Positions 16,513-25,962 of a stretch of DNA of 64,000 nt are shown here, in pieces. A program made the translations under genes and the position numbers. The first letter of the stretch is position 1. Every line of letters starts with the position of its first letter. Origin of the DNA: Vibrio rhizosphaerae (lineage in GTDB: Bacteria; Pseudomonadota; Gammaproteobacteria; Enterobacterales; Vibrionaceae); NCBI RefSeq assembly GCF_024347095.1, contig NZ_AP024903.1, positions 2,480,001 through 2,544,000 on the forward strand. The letters are read 5' to 3'. The notes beneath the pieces were generated by a model, which did not search any database, had not been told where the DNA came from, and saw nothing but the letters and a program-made list of their open reading frames with translations.

Positions 16513-18384
16513 TTAGACGATAAATTGATTTAACAGTTTTTCTTGTTGATGAACTTTCTCAACCTGTAACTCAGTGGCCTGACTCGCGCCTTTGGCTGAA
16601 TCTGCAACATCACCACTGATGTCTTTAATTTTCACCATGTTATTGTTGATTTCTTCAGCGACCAGACTCTGCTCTTCTGCAGCCGAAGCAATCTGAATAT
16701 TCATATCGCTAATTTGCTGAATCGCTTGGCTGATACGTTGAAGCGCCTGATTGGCAACATGTGATTTTTCAACCGCGTCGGATGCCTTCCCTTTACTTTC
16801 GCTCATTGCGGCAGACACCGAAGATGCACCGGATTGTAACTGCTCAATCATCGTCCGAATTTCTGTTGTGGATTTCTGCGTTCTCTGCGCCAGCGTTCTC
16901 ACTTCGTCAGCAACCACAGCAAAGCCACGTCCGGATTCTCCGGCTCTGGCAGCCTCAATCGCAGCATTCAAAGCCAGCAGATTGGTTTGATCCGCAATCT
17001 CATTAATCACTTCCAGAATCGTTTCGATATTCGCTGTCGCCGACTCTAATTGGGTGACTTCTTCAACCGCTTGATCAATTCTTGCCGAGAGTTCATTAAT
17101 GGACTGCGTGGTATAACTCACAACCTCAGCCCCTTCATTCGATGCATCATCCGCTTCTTTTGCGGCTGTCGCAGCATTTTGTGCATTATGCGCCACTTCA
17201 GATGCTGTCGCTGCCATCTCATTCATCGCGGTGGCAAGCTGATCCACTTCCAGCATTTGAGATTGCATCCCTTCGGCAGAGTGTCTCGAATGGGTGGCAA
17301 TGGTTTGAATACCGTCCAGAATGTCACGACTAATTTCTTTCGACTGACTGATTTGATGCTGTAGTTTTTCGGTAAACTGGTTGAATCCAACCGCTAACAT
17401 CGCAAATTCCTGATCTAAATCCGTTGCCAGCCGTTTCGTGAGGTCACCCTCACCGGAAGCAATATCATCAATTGCAGTATTGAGTATACCGAGCGGGCGG
17501 ATCAGGCGCTTAATCAGTAGTGACAGCAAGACCAGACTGATAATCACACCGGCCAGCGTATATAAAATAGAGCTGTTTCTTAATGAAGAGAGTGTACTAA
17601 AAGCAATAGATTCATCGATCACAGCACCAACGTACCAGTGTTCACTCGGCACTTCAGTGAAATTAATCAGGTAATTTTTACCGTTAATTTCCACATGCTG
17701 CATGCCGGCTTTTAACTCGGCACCGGGCAGATACTCGGTAAATTTCTTACCATTATACTCCCGGTTCGGGTGTGCAATGGTTTCCCCTTTATCCGTCACA
17801 ATAAACAGGTGACCGGCATCAAAAAGGTTCACAGAGTTTACAACGTTCGAGAGGCCCGAAAGGTCGAGATCATAATACATCCCGCCGAACCACTGACCAT
17901 TTCTATAAACCGGTGTCGCGATAGAGATAATAATCTTCTTCGTCGTAAAATCGACATAGGGTTCGGTGACAATCATTTTTCCTTGGTTTTTCACATCAAT
18001 GTACCAAGGCCGTTTCCGAGGGTCATAATCCGATGGCGGTTCCCAGTGATCATCGTTTTCGATCACCGAACCATCATCGGTGTATCCCAACCCGACAGCG
18101 ACAAAACTTGATTTAAGCGTCGGCGTTTCCAACACGTTTTTAACGTAATCCCGATTGCCGGGATCTAACTGAATAATTTCCGTCATCGAATGAGCCAATG
18201 CTTCTTTCGCTTTCATATCAGTCGTGATGCTGTTCTTCACACCCGAAACTAACTCTTGCAAGCTACTGTAAACTAAAGACTCAACACTACTTCTCACTGT
18301 TCTCAATTGTTGTAAGGACAACAACAAAATCGTCACAATCAAAAGTAACGATGACGCTGCTACTATCTTTTGGCTAAACCTCAT
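16513..18384 (-). CDS. Methyl-accepting chemotaxis protein (dCACHE type)
   Basis: A 623-residue transmembrane chemoreceptor. Order of parts: signal-anchor helix (about 8-27), periplasmic double-CACHE sensor (about 40-270, with [20 protein letters not shown] and [16 protein letters not shown]), second transmembrane helix (about 274-296), HAMP (about 297-350), and a long coiled-coil signalling domain whose hairpin tip contains [20 protein letters not shown] and [14 protein letters not shown]. dCACHE sensors bind small ligands such as amino acids or organic acids directly. It sits next to the TRAP operon and may detect the same kind of compound, but that is speculation. Confidence 0.93.
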   Translation of the reverse strand: MRFSQKIVAASSLLLIVTILLLSLQQLRTVRSSVESLVYSSLQELVSGVKNSITTDMKAKEALAHSMTEIIQLDPGNRDYVKNVLETPTLKSSFVAVGLGYTDDGSVIENDDHWEPPSDYDPRKRPWYIDVKNQGKMIVTEPYVDFTTKKIIISIATPVYRNGQWFGGMYYDLDLSGLSNVVNSVNLFDAGHLFIVTDKGETIAHPNREYNGKKFTEYLPGAELKAGMQHVEINGKNYLINFTEVPSEHWYVGAVIDESIAFSTLSSLRNSSILYTLAGVIISLVLLSLLIKRLIRPLGILNTAIDDIASGEGDLTKRLATDLDQEFAMLAVGFNQFTEKLQHQISQSKEISRDILDGIQTIATHSRHSAEGMQSQMLEVDQLATAMNEMAATASEVAHNAQNAATAAKEADDASNEGAEVVSYTTQSINELSARIDQAVEEVTQLESATANIETILEVINEIADQTNLLALNAAIEAARAGESGRGFAVVADEVRTLAQRTQKSTTEIRTMIEQLQSGASSVSAAMSESKGKASDAVEKSHVANQALQRISQAIQQISDMNIQIASAAEEQSLVAEEINNNMVKIKDISGDVADSAKGASQATELQVEKVHQQEKLLNQFIV

Positions 18385-18472
18385 GCAAACCTCTCTGACA
18401 TCACAATAAAAAAACTACACTTATCAAAATGACAAATGTAGAAATAAACCTAAAACATACCAAAAACAGTTT

Positions 18473-18487
18473 CTTTCATTATGAAAG
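18473..18487. other. Small palindrome downstream of perM
   Basis: CTTTCATTATGAAAG is a 7+1+7 palindrome 23 bp beyond the perM stop and about 90 bp upstream of the chemoreceptor start. It could be a weak terminator for perM or an operator for the chemoreceptor gene; there is no T-run. Confidence 0.3.
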
Positions 18488-18510
18488 ATTATTGATATTA
18501 ATACAGTGCT

Positions 18511-19590
18511 TTATGACGCAGTCTGATGAGGTTCATCTTCAACCTCTCCCGAAGGTAAAGCATGCCAGACTGCTTTCACTAAAGTCGCTAAAGGAATGGC
18601 AAAAAATACGCCCCAAAATCCCCACATCCCACCAAAAACCAGCACGGCAACAATAATCGCGACCGGGTGTAAATTAACCGCCTCAGAAAATAAAACCGGG
18701 ACGAGCACATTACCATCCAGCGTCTGGATAATGCCGTAAACCACCAAGAGCCAATAAAATGGTGGTGTAAATCCCCATTGGAAAATCCCCACGATCGCAA
18801 CCGGAATCGTCACAGCAGCCGCACCGATATAAGGGATCAAAACAGAGAAACCAACCGCCACAGCAAGCAATACAGAATATCGTAAATCCAGAATGGCGAA
18901 TGCAATGTAGCTCACTCCGCCAACAATCAGAATTTCCAGCACTTTGCCGCGAATATAGTTCGAAATTTGTTCATTCATTTCAACCCAGACTTTCGTCACC
19001 AGTTTGCGGTTTCTGGGCATAATATTACTGGCTGTTTTGAGCATCTCTCCTTTATCTTTCAGGAGAAAGAAAATCAGCAGTGGTACCAGAATCAGATAGA
19101 CCGCCAGTGTCGCAATACTCACCAGAGAAGCCAGTGACCCTTTGACAACACTTTCACCAAAATGCAGTGCCTGATTCTTAATGTTGTCCATCATCGGCTC
19201 AACAATCGCCAAATCAGCCAACTCTGGATATTTCTCCGGCACGGTATTAATCAGATGCTGTAATTGGCTATACATCCCCGGAATATCATTAATCAGGTTT
19301 CCGACTTGGTTCCAAATTGTCGGAATCAACACAAAGACGGCGACCAACATCAAACTGACAAAGACTGTAATCACCAGAACGACACTCAAGGTTCTTGGAA
19401 TCCCCAACCGAACCATTTGGATAATGGGCCACTCCAACAGGTAGGCCAAAACAATGGCAACCAGAAGCGGCGCAATGAGATGCCCCATAAAATAGATAAT
19501 CAGAAACCCGAAGAGTAACATCGCAAACAGGCTAACGGCATGAGGGTCGGAAAAGCGCCGTTTATACCATCGATTCAACATATCGAACAT
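18511..19590 (-). CDS. perM: AI-2E family transporter / permease PerM
   Basis: A 359-residue polytopic membrane protein of the AI-2E/PerM (YfgO) family, with about seven to eight hydrophobic helices and the conserved C-terminal part (GFSVLIPYIGAAAVTIPVAI, then GVFFAIPLATLVKAVW). The family includes exporters and Na+(Li+)/H+ antiporters; the substrate of this one is unknown. ATG 19590 is chosen because AAAGGACC lies about 9 nt upstream; the ATG at 19611 has no such site. perM next to bepA is the ordinary enterobacterial and Vibrio arrangement. Confidence 0.88.
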   Translation of the reverse strand: MFDMLNRWYKRRFSDPHAVSLFAMLLFGFLIIYFMGHLIAPLLVAIVLAYLLEWPIIQMVRLGIPRTLSVVLVITVFVSLMLVAVFVLIPTIWNQVGNLINDIPGMYSQLQHLINTVPEKYPELADLAIVEPMMDNIKNQALHFGESVVKGSLASLVSIATLAVYLILVPLLIFFLLKDKGEMLKTASNIMPRNRKLVTKVWVEMNEQISNYIRGKVLEILIVGGVSYIAFAILDLRYSVLLAVAVGFSVLIPYIGAAAVTIPVAIVGIFQWGFTPPFYWLLVVYGIIQTLDGNVLVPVLFSEAVNLHPVAIIVAVLVFGGMWGFWGVFFAIPLATLVKAVWHALPSGEVEDEPHQTAS

Positions 19591-20025
19591 GTTATGAGGT
19601 CCTTTTATCACTTAAAGTTGAGCGTCATCATCAAATGGCTTACATTCCGCGAACATATGCACGCGGACCAAGCGGTCTGAAAATATTCTAAGCTGTTTTT
19701 TTACAGATACTGTCAGGCATGAAAAAGCTTGCCTCATCACTGAAACATTGCTTTCTGGCGTTGATGTTAAACCATAAAACAAAGAAGATAGGGCTATCCT
19801 ATGTGCGTCAATCGGGGGGAAATAGCGTTTCATGCTTTCACTTGATGCTAACTATAGGACAGTTATTGTATAGTGTTTTACAACGTATGCCACCGTTAAT
19901 CATGCCGTAAAATGGTAAAATAGATCGCATAAAATTAGTCGGCTGCCCAGTCCGATAAATCGGGGAAACCAATAACGGAAGAGAAGGTCCTACCTTCAGG
20001 ACTGCAAAGGAAAAATAGTATTAAT
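19591..20025. other. perM-bepA divergent intergenic region
   Basis: 435 bp without a credible gene. It must contain the promoters of perM (left) and bepA (right). A short palindrome GAAGGT-CCT-ACCTTC (19983-19997) lies about 30 bp before bepA, and an AAAGGAA ribosome binding site about 15 bp before its ATG. A small-RNA gene cannot be excluded, but I see no terminator-like hairpin. Confidence 0.5.
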
Positions 20026-21486
20026 ATGATGAGTCTACCAATCCGAAGTTTACTCTGTTCATGCCTGTCTGTATCGATGTTGTTCTCTGCATCCGTATCC
20101 GCAGATAACAATGACCTTCCCGATATTGGCACGGTCGCGGGCGCAACACTGAGTATTGATCAGGAAGAACAATATGGAGACGCTTATATGCGCGTTCTCC
20201 GCAGCAGACAGCCGATTATCAATGACCCGGTGTTAAATGAATACATTAATACGCTCGGTCATCGCTTGGTTTCACACGCCAATGATGTGAAAACGCCATT
20301 TACATTTTTTCTGATCCGTAACCGTGAAATCAATGCGTTTGCCTTCTTTGGCGGCCACGTTGCGCTGCACTCAGGGCTATTTTTACACACCCGAACCGAA
20401 AGTGAACTGGCCTCCGTCATGGCGCATGAAATTGCCCATATCACCCAGCGCCATCTGGCCAGAAGTATGGAAGCGGAAGCAAAACGTTCGCCAGCAACAC
20501 TGGCAGCCCTTGCCGGTTCGCTTTTATTAGCCATTGCCGCCCCGGAAGCCGGGATTGCCGCGATCACAGCCACGACCGCAGGTTCTGTTCAGGGACAAAT
20601 TAACTACACCCGGGCCAATGAAAAAGAAGCCGATCGTTTTGGTATTGAAACGCTGGCGAAGTCGGGTTTTGATCCCTATGCTATGCCACGATTTTTTGGC
20701 AAGTTGTCCGAAGAATACCAATACTCCAGCCATCCACCAGCCATGTTGCTGACTCACCCATTACCGGATAGCCGGATTACGGATAGCCGGGCCAGAGCAC
20801 AACACTATAAGCACGTCAATCTCCCCTATGCCAAAGATTATCAGTTAGCCCGGGCCAGAGTTGTGGTGCGCTATGCCGGTATCGATGACAAAGCAGCGCT
20901 GGACTGGTTACAACGACAACGGAAAAAGAACGACCCGATCATTCAGGCAGCCTGTGATTATGGTACTGCACTGGTCTATCTGGACAATAAGCAGTACGAT
21001 AAAGCAGCCCCCATTCTGGAACGTCTGCTCAAAGCAGATCCACAAAACAACTTCTATCTGGATGCGGCATCGGATCTCTATATCGGTGAAGGGAAAGCCA
21101 AACGGTCTATCCAATTGCTCGCACAGGCACTGAAACAGTCACCGCATAACTCGGTTCTGACCATCAACTATGCCAATGCACTCATGTCAGCCAAACAATA
21201 TCAACAGGCGGTTCAAGTGCTGCAACGCTATACTCACAATCATCCGGATGATTCAAATGGCTGGTCTATTCTCTCAGAAGCCAATAATCATATGGGGAAC
21301 CAACAGGAAGAGTACGCCGCACGCGCTGAATTGTTTGCGCTAAAAGCAGACTGGGATCAGGCAATCCAGTATTACACCCGGGCCAGCCAGCTGGCTAAGT
21401 TAGGCAGTCTGGAACAAGCCCGCTACGACGCAAGAATCGACCAACTCATCACTCAGCGGGAACAATTCCTCGCTTTACAAAAATAA
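20026..21486 (+). CDS. bepA: Beta-barrel assembly-enhancing protease BepA (M48)
   Basis: Periplasmic zinc metalloprotease and chaperone that helps assemble LptD and degrades stalled outer membrane proteins. The 486 residues comprise a signal peptide (about 1-26), an M48 protease domain with HEIAH at 134-138 and the third ligand E201 in NEKEADRF, and a C-terminal TPR region (about 310-475). Length matches E. coli BepA (YfgC). arsC follows 18 bp downstream, as in E. coli yfgC-yfgD, with wrbA overlapping it, so a three-gene operon is likely. Confidence 0.95.
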   Translation: MMSLPIRSLLCSCLSVSMLFSASVSADNNDLPDIGTVAGATLSIDQEEQYGDAYMRVLRSRQPIINDPVLNEYINTLGHRLVSHANDVKTPFTFFLIRNREINAFAFFGGHVALHSGLFLHTRTESELASVMAHEIAHITQRHLARSMEAEAKRSPATLAALAGSLLLAIAAPEAGIAAITATTAGSVQGQINYTRANEKEADRFGIETLAKSGFDPYAMPRFFGKLSEEYQYSSHPPAMLLTHPLPDSRITDSRARAQHYKHVNLPYAKDYQLARARVVVRYAGIDDKAALDWLQRQRKKNDPIIQAACDYGTALVYLDNKQYDKAAPILERLLKADPQNNFYLDAASDLYIGEGKAKRSIQLLAQALKQSPHNSVLTINYANALMSAKQYQQAVQVLQRYTHNHPDDSNGWSILSEANNHMGNQQEEYAARAELFALKADWDQAIQYYTRASQLAKLGSLEQARYDARIDQLITQREQFLALQK

Positions 21487-21504
21487 TCACTTGAAGGAGT
21501 CTTT

Positions 21505-21855
21505 ATGTCAGTCGTCATTTATCATAATCCCAAATGCTCGAAAAGCCGGGAAACACTTGCTTTGTTAGAAAGTAAAGGCATTCAACCGCAGGTGATTAAA
21601 TATCTGGAAACCGAGCTCACACCGGACTTATTGAAAACACTTTACACGCAACTCAATGTCGATCACGTGAGAGAGATGATGAGAACCAAGGAATCAATCT
21701 ATAAAGAATTAGATTTAGGCCGCGACTCACTCACCGATGATGATTTGTTTCAGGCGATGGTTGAGCATCCGAAGCTCATTGAGCGTCCCATTGTGGTTGC
21801 CAATGGCAAAGCCCGCCACGGCCGCCCGCCCGAACAAGTCCTCGATATTCTATGA
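21505..21855 (+). CDS. arsC: Glutaredoxin-dependent arsenate reductase (ArsC/YfgD)
   Basis: Thioredoxin-fold reductase of 116 residues, predicted to reduce arsenate with glutaredoxin. The redox motif is HNPKCSKSRETL with C11, and the family arginines appear in MRTKE and ERPIVV. The short form of about 116 residues matches chromosomal YfgD rather than the plasmid ArsC (141 residues), so a real role in arsenic resistance is uncertain; no arsR or arsB is nearby. An AAGGAG site precedes the ATG. Its last codons overlap the wrbA start by 4 bp. Confidence 0.9.
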   Translation: MSVVIYHNPKCSKSRETLALLESKGIQPQVIKYLETELTPDLLKTLYTQLNVDHVREMMRTKESIYKELDLGRDSLTDDDLFQAMVEHPKLIERPIVVANGKARHGRPPEQVLDIL

Positions 21856-22433
21856 GCCATCGCATTGTTGTGCTCTATTACAGCCGTCACGGATCCACAC
21901 GGGCTTTGGCGAGACAAATCGCGCGAGGAATCAATGCGATTTCCGGCTGTGAAGCATTACTGAGAACCGTCCCGGACATTCCACCTTCAGCAGAACCGCC
22001 ATCTGATCCTTATCTGACATATGATGAATTAAAAGATTGCGATGGTCTGGCGATGGGAAGTCCGGTCTGGTTCGGTAATATGGCTGCACCACTCAAGCAC
22101 TTCTGGGATGCCAGTACCCCCCTGTGGATCAGTGGAGCGCTGATCGATAAGCCTGCCTGTGTCTTTACCTCGTCATCATCGTTACACGGTGGTCAGGAAA
22201 CGACACTGCAAACGATGCAATTACCCTTACAGCATCATGGCATGCTCATTGTCGGCATTCCCTACAGTGAACCGGCCTTGCATACCACGCAAAGCGGCGG
22301 CACACCGTACGGGGCCAGCCACTTTGCCACAGTGGCCGGTCAATTGAGCACAGAAGAAAAAACACTGGCCCAACAACTTGGGCAGCGCCTTGCCTCATTA
22401 TCAATGAGGCTCAACCCTACGGTTAAGCATTAA
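21852..22433 (+). CDS. wrbA: NAD(P)H:quinone oxidoreductase WrbA-like flavoprotein
   Basis: A 193-residue flavodoxin-fold protein. The FMN phosphate loop is YYSRHGSTRALA near the N-terminus; GSPVWFGNMAAPLKHFWD and CVFTSSSSLHGGQETT are further WrbA motifs. It should catalyse two-electron quinone reduction. The ATG overlaps the end of arsC (ATGA coupling), so it belongs to the bepA-arsC-wrbA operon. Confidence 0.92.
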   Translation: MSHRIVVLYYSRHGSTRALARQIARGINAISGCEALLRTVPDIPPSAEPPSDPYLTYDELKDCDGLAMGSPVWFGNMAAPLKHFWDASTPLWISGALIDKPACVFTSSSSLHGGQETTLQTMQLPLQHHGMLIVGIPYSEPALHTTQSGGTPYGASHFATVAGQLSTEEKTLAQQLGQRLASLSMRLNPTVKH

Positions 22434-22460
22434 ATCCCTCATGCATCCAATGCATAAAAA

Positions 22461-22485
22461 AACAAGGGCGATTGAGGCCCTTGTT
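22461..22485 (-). terminator. Terminator between wrbA and the DUF2066 gene
   Basis: Perfect 9-bp stem AACAAGGGC / GCCCTTGTT with a 7-nt loop; on the minus strand it is followed by a run of seven T, so it mainly ends the DUF2066 transcript. Confidence 0.88.
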
Positions 22486-22512
22486 GTGACATCGCTTATG
22501 TGAGGACCTCGG

Positions 22513-23856
22513 TTATGGCGTCTCTTGAGGAAGCGGACTCTGAGACGAGGTGTCTTGTGACGACCCGGTCTGAGCATTATCTTCTGTTTGAGCATTATCT
22601 TCTGATTGCTCTGAAACGGGACGTTCACGCCACTGATATAGCAACGGAGATTGGTTCGTCTCGACTGGCGTATCCGTCAACGCCTGAGAATTGACATCAT
22701 TCAAGGACTTCTTTCCATCAGAATCCTCAGCCGGATGCACATCAGTCTGTGGTGATTCGGGCTGTCGTGGTTCAGTCGCAGTCGCGCCTACAGCCGTCTC
22801 TTCGGATGACGTCGGTTGCAGCACCTGAGAATGATCAGCAGACGATTCATCTAATCCTGCCATCCCATCATCCGCTTCAGGAAGCCGTTCGATCAAATTG
22901 AGTGAAGCCAGCTCTTGTTCAAATGCTTCCTGAGTAGTTAACAAATGAACCCTGAATGTCACTTCATCCCCTTGAATCTGAATGACATCAACACTTGCGA
23001 CAGAGCTGAGCTGGTTGAGTGCCTGTTCCAGTTTGAAAAAATGGACCGCCCGGCTTAAATGTTTCACATTGAGAATCATCGAATGAGACGATTGCCCGGC
23101 AACAACAACACGGTTTTTCTTGGCATAGTATTGTGTTAATTGATCGACCAGCTGTGCAAGCTCATCGTCACCACTTAAGCGCCCACTCATGGGTGGCACA
23201 GAAATATCTAACAGTTTCTCGGGAGTTTGATCGTAAAGCTTCCAGTTCAGCGTGTCTGACTGAGCCCGAATAATCAAAATGGCATCGGGATGATAGCGTT
23301 CACTTGCATCACGAATCGGCTGAAGAAACTCTCCCCAGATATCCGATGCTTCAATACTGGTAATATCGTCAAAATCGCCGACAGGAACAATGAGAGGTAA
23401 TCCACGCTTTTCAGCCAGTTGTTTTAATTGCTGAACATTCGCATTCGAAACATTTTCCCATGCGATATTACGCTGAAAATTCTGGTCTTCAACGTACCAG
23501 ACCAGAATCGTCGCCCGTTTTACCGGCCAGAACGGAAGTTGTGCCTGTGTCAGTAAGGCCCGTATCTGCTTAGCACTAAACTGCATTTGGACGATCTTTT
23601 GGTCATCTTTCTGACCATAACTAATCTGAGACAGGTAAAGGCGGTTTTGAGACAGTGCTTTCTTAATCACTGGGTTATCGACAGCCTCTTTCTCTCCGGT
23701 CGCCCGAATGATCACATTTTCCATGCCCTGAATTCGAGCCTGATCTTCACCTTGTTCTTGATCAAGCATAACTTCCGAACGATAAATATTGACCTGAGTT
23801 GCCGCATAACCGGAAAAAGTCAGGCCTAACAAAATCAGACAAGCGATATTTCGCAT
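22513..23856 (-). CDS. DUF2066 domain-containing exported protein
   Basis: A 447-residue exported protein from the ATG at 23856 (MRNIACLILLGLTFSGYAAT, signal peptide cleaved near residue 20); the frame continues to 23940 but that extension would precede the signal. Residues about 22-330 match the conserved DUF2066 family of gammaproteobacteria, whose function is not known. The last about 110 residues are low complexity, rich in Ser, Glu, Gln and Thr, and include an exact six-residue tandem repeat (EDNAQT twice). It is divergent from uraA, as in other vibrios. Confidence 0.8.
   Translation of the reverse strand: MRNIACLILLGLTFSGYAATQVNIYRSEVMLDQEQGEDQARIQGMENVIIRATGEKEAVDNPVIKKALSQNRLYLSQISYGQKDDQKIVQMQFSAKQIRALLTQAQLPFWPVKRATILVWYVEDQNFQRNIAWENVSNANVQQLKQLAEKRGLPLIVPVGDFDDITSIEASDIWGEFLQPIRDASERYHPDAILIIRAQSDTLNWKLYDQTPEKLLDISVPPMSGRLSGDDELAQLVDQLTQYYAKKNRVVVAGQSSHSMILNVKHLSRAVHFFKLEQALNQLSSVASVDVIQIQGDEVTFRVHLLTTQEAFEQELASLNLIERLPEADDGMAGLDESSADHSQVLQPTSSEETAVGATATEPRQPESPQTDVHPAEDSDGKKSLNDVNSQALTDTPVETNQSPLLYQWRERPVSEQSEDNAQTEDNAQTGSSQDTSSQSPLPQETP
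22572..22607. repeat. 18-bp tandem repeat in the DUF2066 gene
   Basis: Two adjacent 18-bp units (starting GAGCATTATCTTCTG) at 22572-22589 and 22590-22607 differ at one base. They encode the EDNAQT repeat in the disordered tail and are candidates for length variation. Confidence 0.8.
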
Positions 23857-23984
23857 AGTAATCCAAAATACATCAACAATCGTGTCCCGATCATAAGCAA
23901 CTATTGGGTTCCCGGCAAGAAAACCCTGCCACAATAGCAAATATTCCTGATCTCACCCCTTGCAAAAAATAGCCACCTTGAAGC

Positions 23985-24001
23985 ATGGCAAACGTTTCAA
24001 T
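23985..24001 (+). promoter_or_regulatory. PurR-like operator upstream of uraA
   Basis: TGGCAAACGTTTCAAT contains the ten central bases GCAAACGTTT of the PurR box, with weaker outer bases. It lies 45 bp before the uraA start, the right place to repress that promoter. Confidence 0.5.
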
Positions 24002-24045
24002 AAGTGATAGAATCCTCAAAATTTGTCTTACTCAGGGAAAAAAAC

Positions 24046-25287
24046 ATGAAAAATGCCATATTAGGCGTGCAGATGCTCTTTGTTGCATTTGGCGCGCTGG
24101 TGCTGGTTCCGCTTCTAACGGGACTCGATCCAAACGTCGCTCTCTTTGGCGCTGGTATCGGAACCCTTCTTTTTCAACTTGTCACCCGTCGCTCCGTTCC
24201 TATTTTTCTCGCCTCTTCTTTCGCTTTCATTGCTCCTATCCTTTACGGTGTTCAAGCTTGGGGGATTCCTGCCACAATGGGTGGCCTGATTGCCGCCGGA
24301 GCGGTCTACGTTGTGCTGGGCGGATTAATCAAAATCAATGGTGCTGAGTTTATTCATAAGCTTCTGCCACCGGTTGTTATCGGCCCGATCATCATGGTGA
24401 TTGGACTGGGCCTCGCCCCGACAGCCGTTAATATGGCACTAGGAAAAACCGGAGATGGCTCCGCTCAGTTAGTTGACGGACAAATCGCCCTGTGGATTTC
24501 ATGTATTTCTTTGTTTACGACCATTCTCATCAGTGTCTTTGCTCGCGGTATGTTTAAACTACTGCCGATTTTCGGTGGCATTATTGCCGGTTATACACTG
24601 AGCCTGATTTTTGATGTGGTCAGTTTTGAAGCGGTCCAGAATGCCGCTTGGTTCTCACTGCCTCATTTCACCATGCCTGAATTTAACATCAATGCCATTT
24701 TATTTATGATTCCGGTGGCTATCGCACCGGCAGTCGAGCATGTGGGCGATATTCTGTCGATCTCCAATGTTACAGGGAAAAACTACCTGAAAAAGCCGGG
24801 ACTACACCGCACCATTGCCGGAGACGGCATTGCAACCATTGCAGCGGCAATGGTTGGCGCACCACCAAATACAACCTATAGTGAAGTGACTGGCGCAGTG
24901 ATGCTCACGAAAGCCTTCAATCCGGTGATTATGACTTGGGCAGCTGTGACAGCCATCGTTTTAGCCCTGGTCGGTAAACTGGGTGCTTTGCTCCAAACGA
25001 TTCCAGTACCAGTGATGGGTGGGATTATGATTCTGCTATTCGGCTCCATCGCTTCGGTTGGTCTGAATACCCTGATTAAGAATCATGTGGATCTGCATAA
25101 ATCCAGAAATCTGGTCATTGTCGCGGTGACCTTGGTCTTTGGCATTGGTGGTATGGCTTTTGGTATCGGTGAATTCAGCTTACAGGGGATCAGCCTCTGT
25201 GGTGTCGTCGCTATCTTGTTAAATCTAATCTTGCCGGATGATTTGGGTGAAAACCATGTCGTTGATAATGCTCAGATTGAAGATTAA
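24046..25287 (+). CDS. uraA: Uracil permease UraA
   Basis: Proton-coupled uracil transporter of the NCS2 family, 413 residues with about 14 helices. Conserved pieces are SSFAFIAPILYG, the helix-8 APAVEHVGDILSISNVTGKN with its substrate-contact glutamate, and TTYSEVTGAVMLTKAFNP with a second glutamate. ATG 24046 follows a CAGGGA site; the frame runs upstream to 24004 without a signal for starting there. upp, which usually accompanies uraA, is not in this window; ybaK and ushA follow instead. A strong terminator closes the gene. Confidence 0.95.
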   Translation: MKNAILGVQMLFVAFGALVLVPLLTGLDPNVALFGAGIGTLLFQLVTRRSVPIFLASSFAFIAPILYGVQAWGIPATMGGLIAAGAVYVVLGGLIKINGAEFIHKLLPPVVIGPIIMVIGLGLAPTAVNMALGKTGDGSAQLVDGQIALWISCISLFTTILISVFARGMFKLLPIFGGIIAGYTLSLIFDVVSFEAVQNAAWFSLPHFTMPEFNINAILFMIPVAIAPAVEHVGDILSISNVTGKNYLKKPGLHRTIAGDGIATIAAAMVGAPPNTTYSEVTGAVMLTKAFNPVIMTWAAVTAIVLALVGKLGALLQTIPVPVMGGIMILLFGSIASVGLNTLIKNHVDLHKSRNLVIVAVTLVFGIGGMAFGIGEFSLQGISLCGVVAILLNLILPDDLGENHVVDNAQIED

Positions 25288-25305
25288 TCCATCACATCAT
25301 CGATA

Positions 25306-25333
25306 AAAAATCCCGGGAAGTCCCGGGATTTTT
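25306..25333 (+). terminator. Terminator after uraA
   Basis: AAAAATCCCGGGA and TCCCGGGATTTTT separated by only two bases: a perfect 13-bp inverted repeat with a T-run, working in both directions. Confidence 0.92.
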
Positions 25334-25369
25334 CTTATCCGCAATGCCAAATTGGAGAGCGACTATGTT

Positions 25370-25852
25370 TCACTCACTCTCCAAACATAATGGTACAAAT
25401 TTAGCCCGCGTCAGCGCTGCCAGATCCCGGGGAGCCAATTCAATCTCCAGACCTCTTTTACCCGCACTGACACAAATCGTTTCTTGGCTCTCAGCACTGG
25501 TGTGAATAAATGTCGGCAACATTTTTTTCTGCCCCAGAGGGCTGATTCCCCCAACCACATAGCCGGTAATTTTCTGTGCAATGTCGGGATTGGCCATCTC
25601 CGCTTTTTTGACGCCTGCCGCTTTTGCCGCCAGTTTTAAATTCAGCTTTTGATCCACCGGAATAATCGCAACAGCCAGAACTTTCGCTTCGCCATTCAGT
25701 GCGAACAGTAATGTTTTAAAAACCTTCTTCGGATCCTGTCCGAGCACTTCCGCCGCTTCCAGCCCGAAACTCGTATGATTCGGGTCATGTTCATACTGAT
25801 GGATGATGTGGGAGATTTTCTTTTTTTTTGCCAAACGAATTGCAGGCGTCAT
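25370..25852 (-). CDS. ybaK: Cys-tRNA(Pro)/Cys-tRNA(Cys) deacylase YbaK
   Basis: A 160-residue trans-editing hydrolase that clears cysteine mischarged on tRNA-Pro. The YbaK fold is seen in GLEAAEVLGQDPKKVFKTLL, the invariant lysine motif KAEMANPDIAQKITGYVVGG with GGISPLG, and the C-terminal AGKRGLEIELAPRDL. Single gene between the uraA terminator and ushA, no obvious operon partner. Start at 25852 as expected for the family. Confidence 0.93.
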   Translation of the reverse strand: MTPAIRLAKKKKISHIIHQYEHDPNHTSFGLEAAEVLGQDPKKVFKTLLFALNGEAKVLAVAIIPVDQKLNLKLAAKAAGVKKAEMANPDIAQKITGYVVGGISPLGQKKMLPTFIHTSAESQETICVSAGKRGLEIELAPRDLAALTRAKFVPLCLESE

Positions 25853-25904
25853 ACGTCAGTCCTTTCTTATCAATCAAGCAATGTACCACCTACAGCCATG
25901 AAAA

Positions 25905-25924
25905 AGGCGGCAATTTTGCCGCCT
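25905..25924 (-). terminator. Terminator after the 5'-nucleotidase gene
   Basis: AGGCGGCAA / TTGCCGCCT nine-bp stem with two bases between the arms, followed on the minus strand by a T-run. It ends the transcript of the gene at 25963-27702. Confidence 0.88.
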
Positions 25925-25962
25925 CAAGTAAAAATCACTCGGATGTTTGAGTCAAATGCTTT

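Noticed and set aside
19612..19833. 73-codon minus-strand frame upstream of perM
   Set aside because: No match to the small proteins sometimes found next to perM; composition looks like non-coding DNA.
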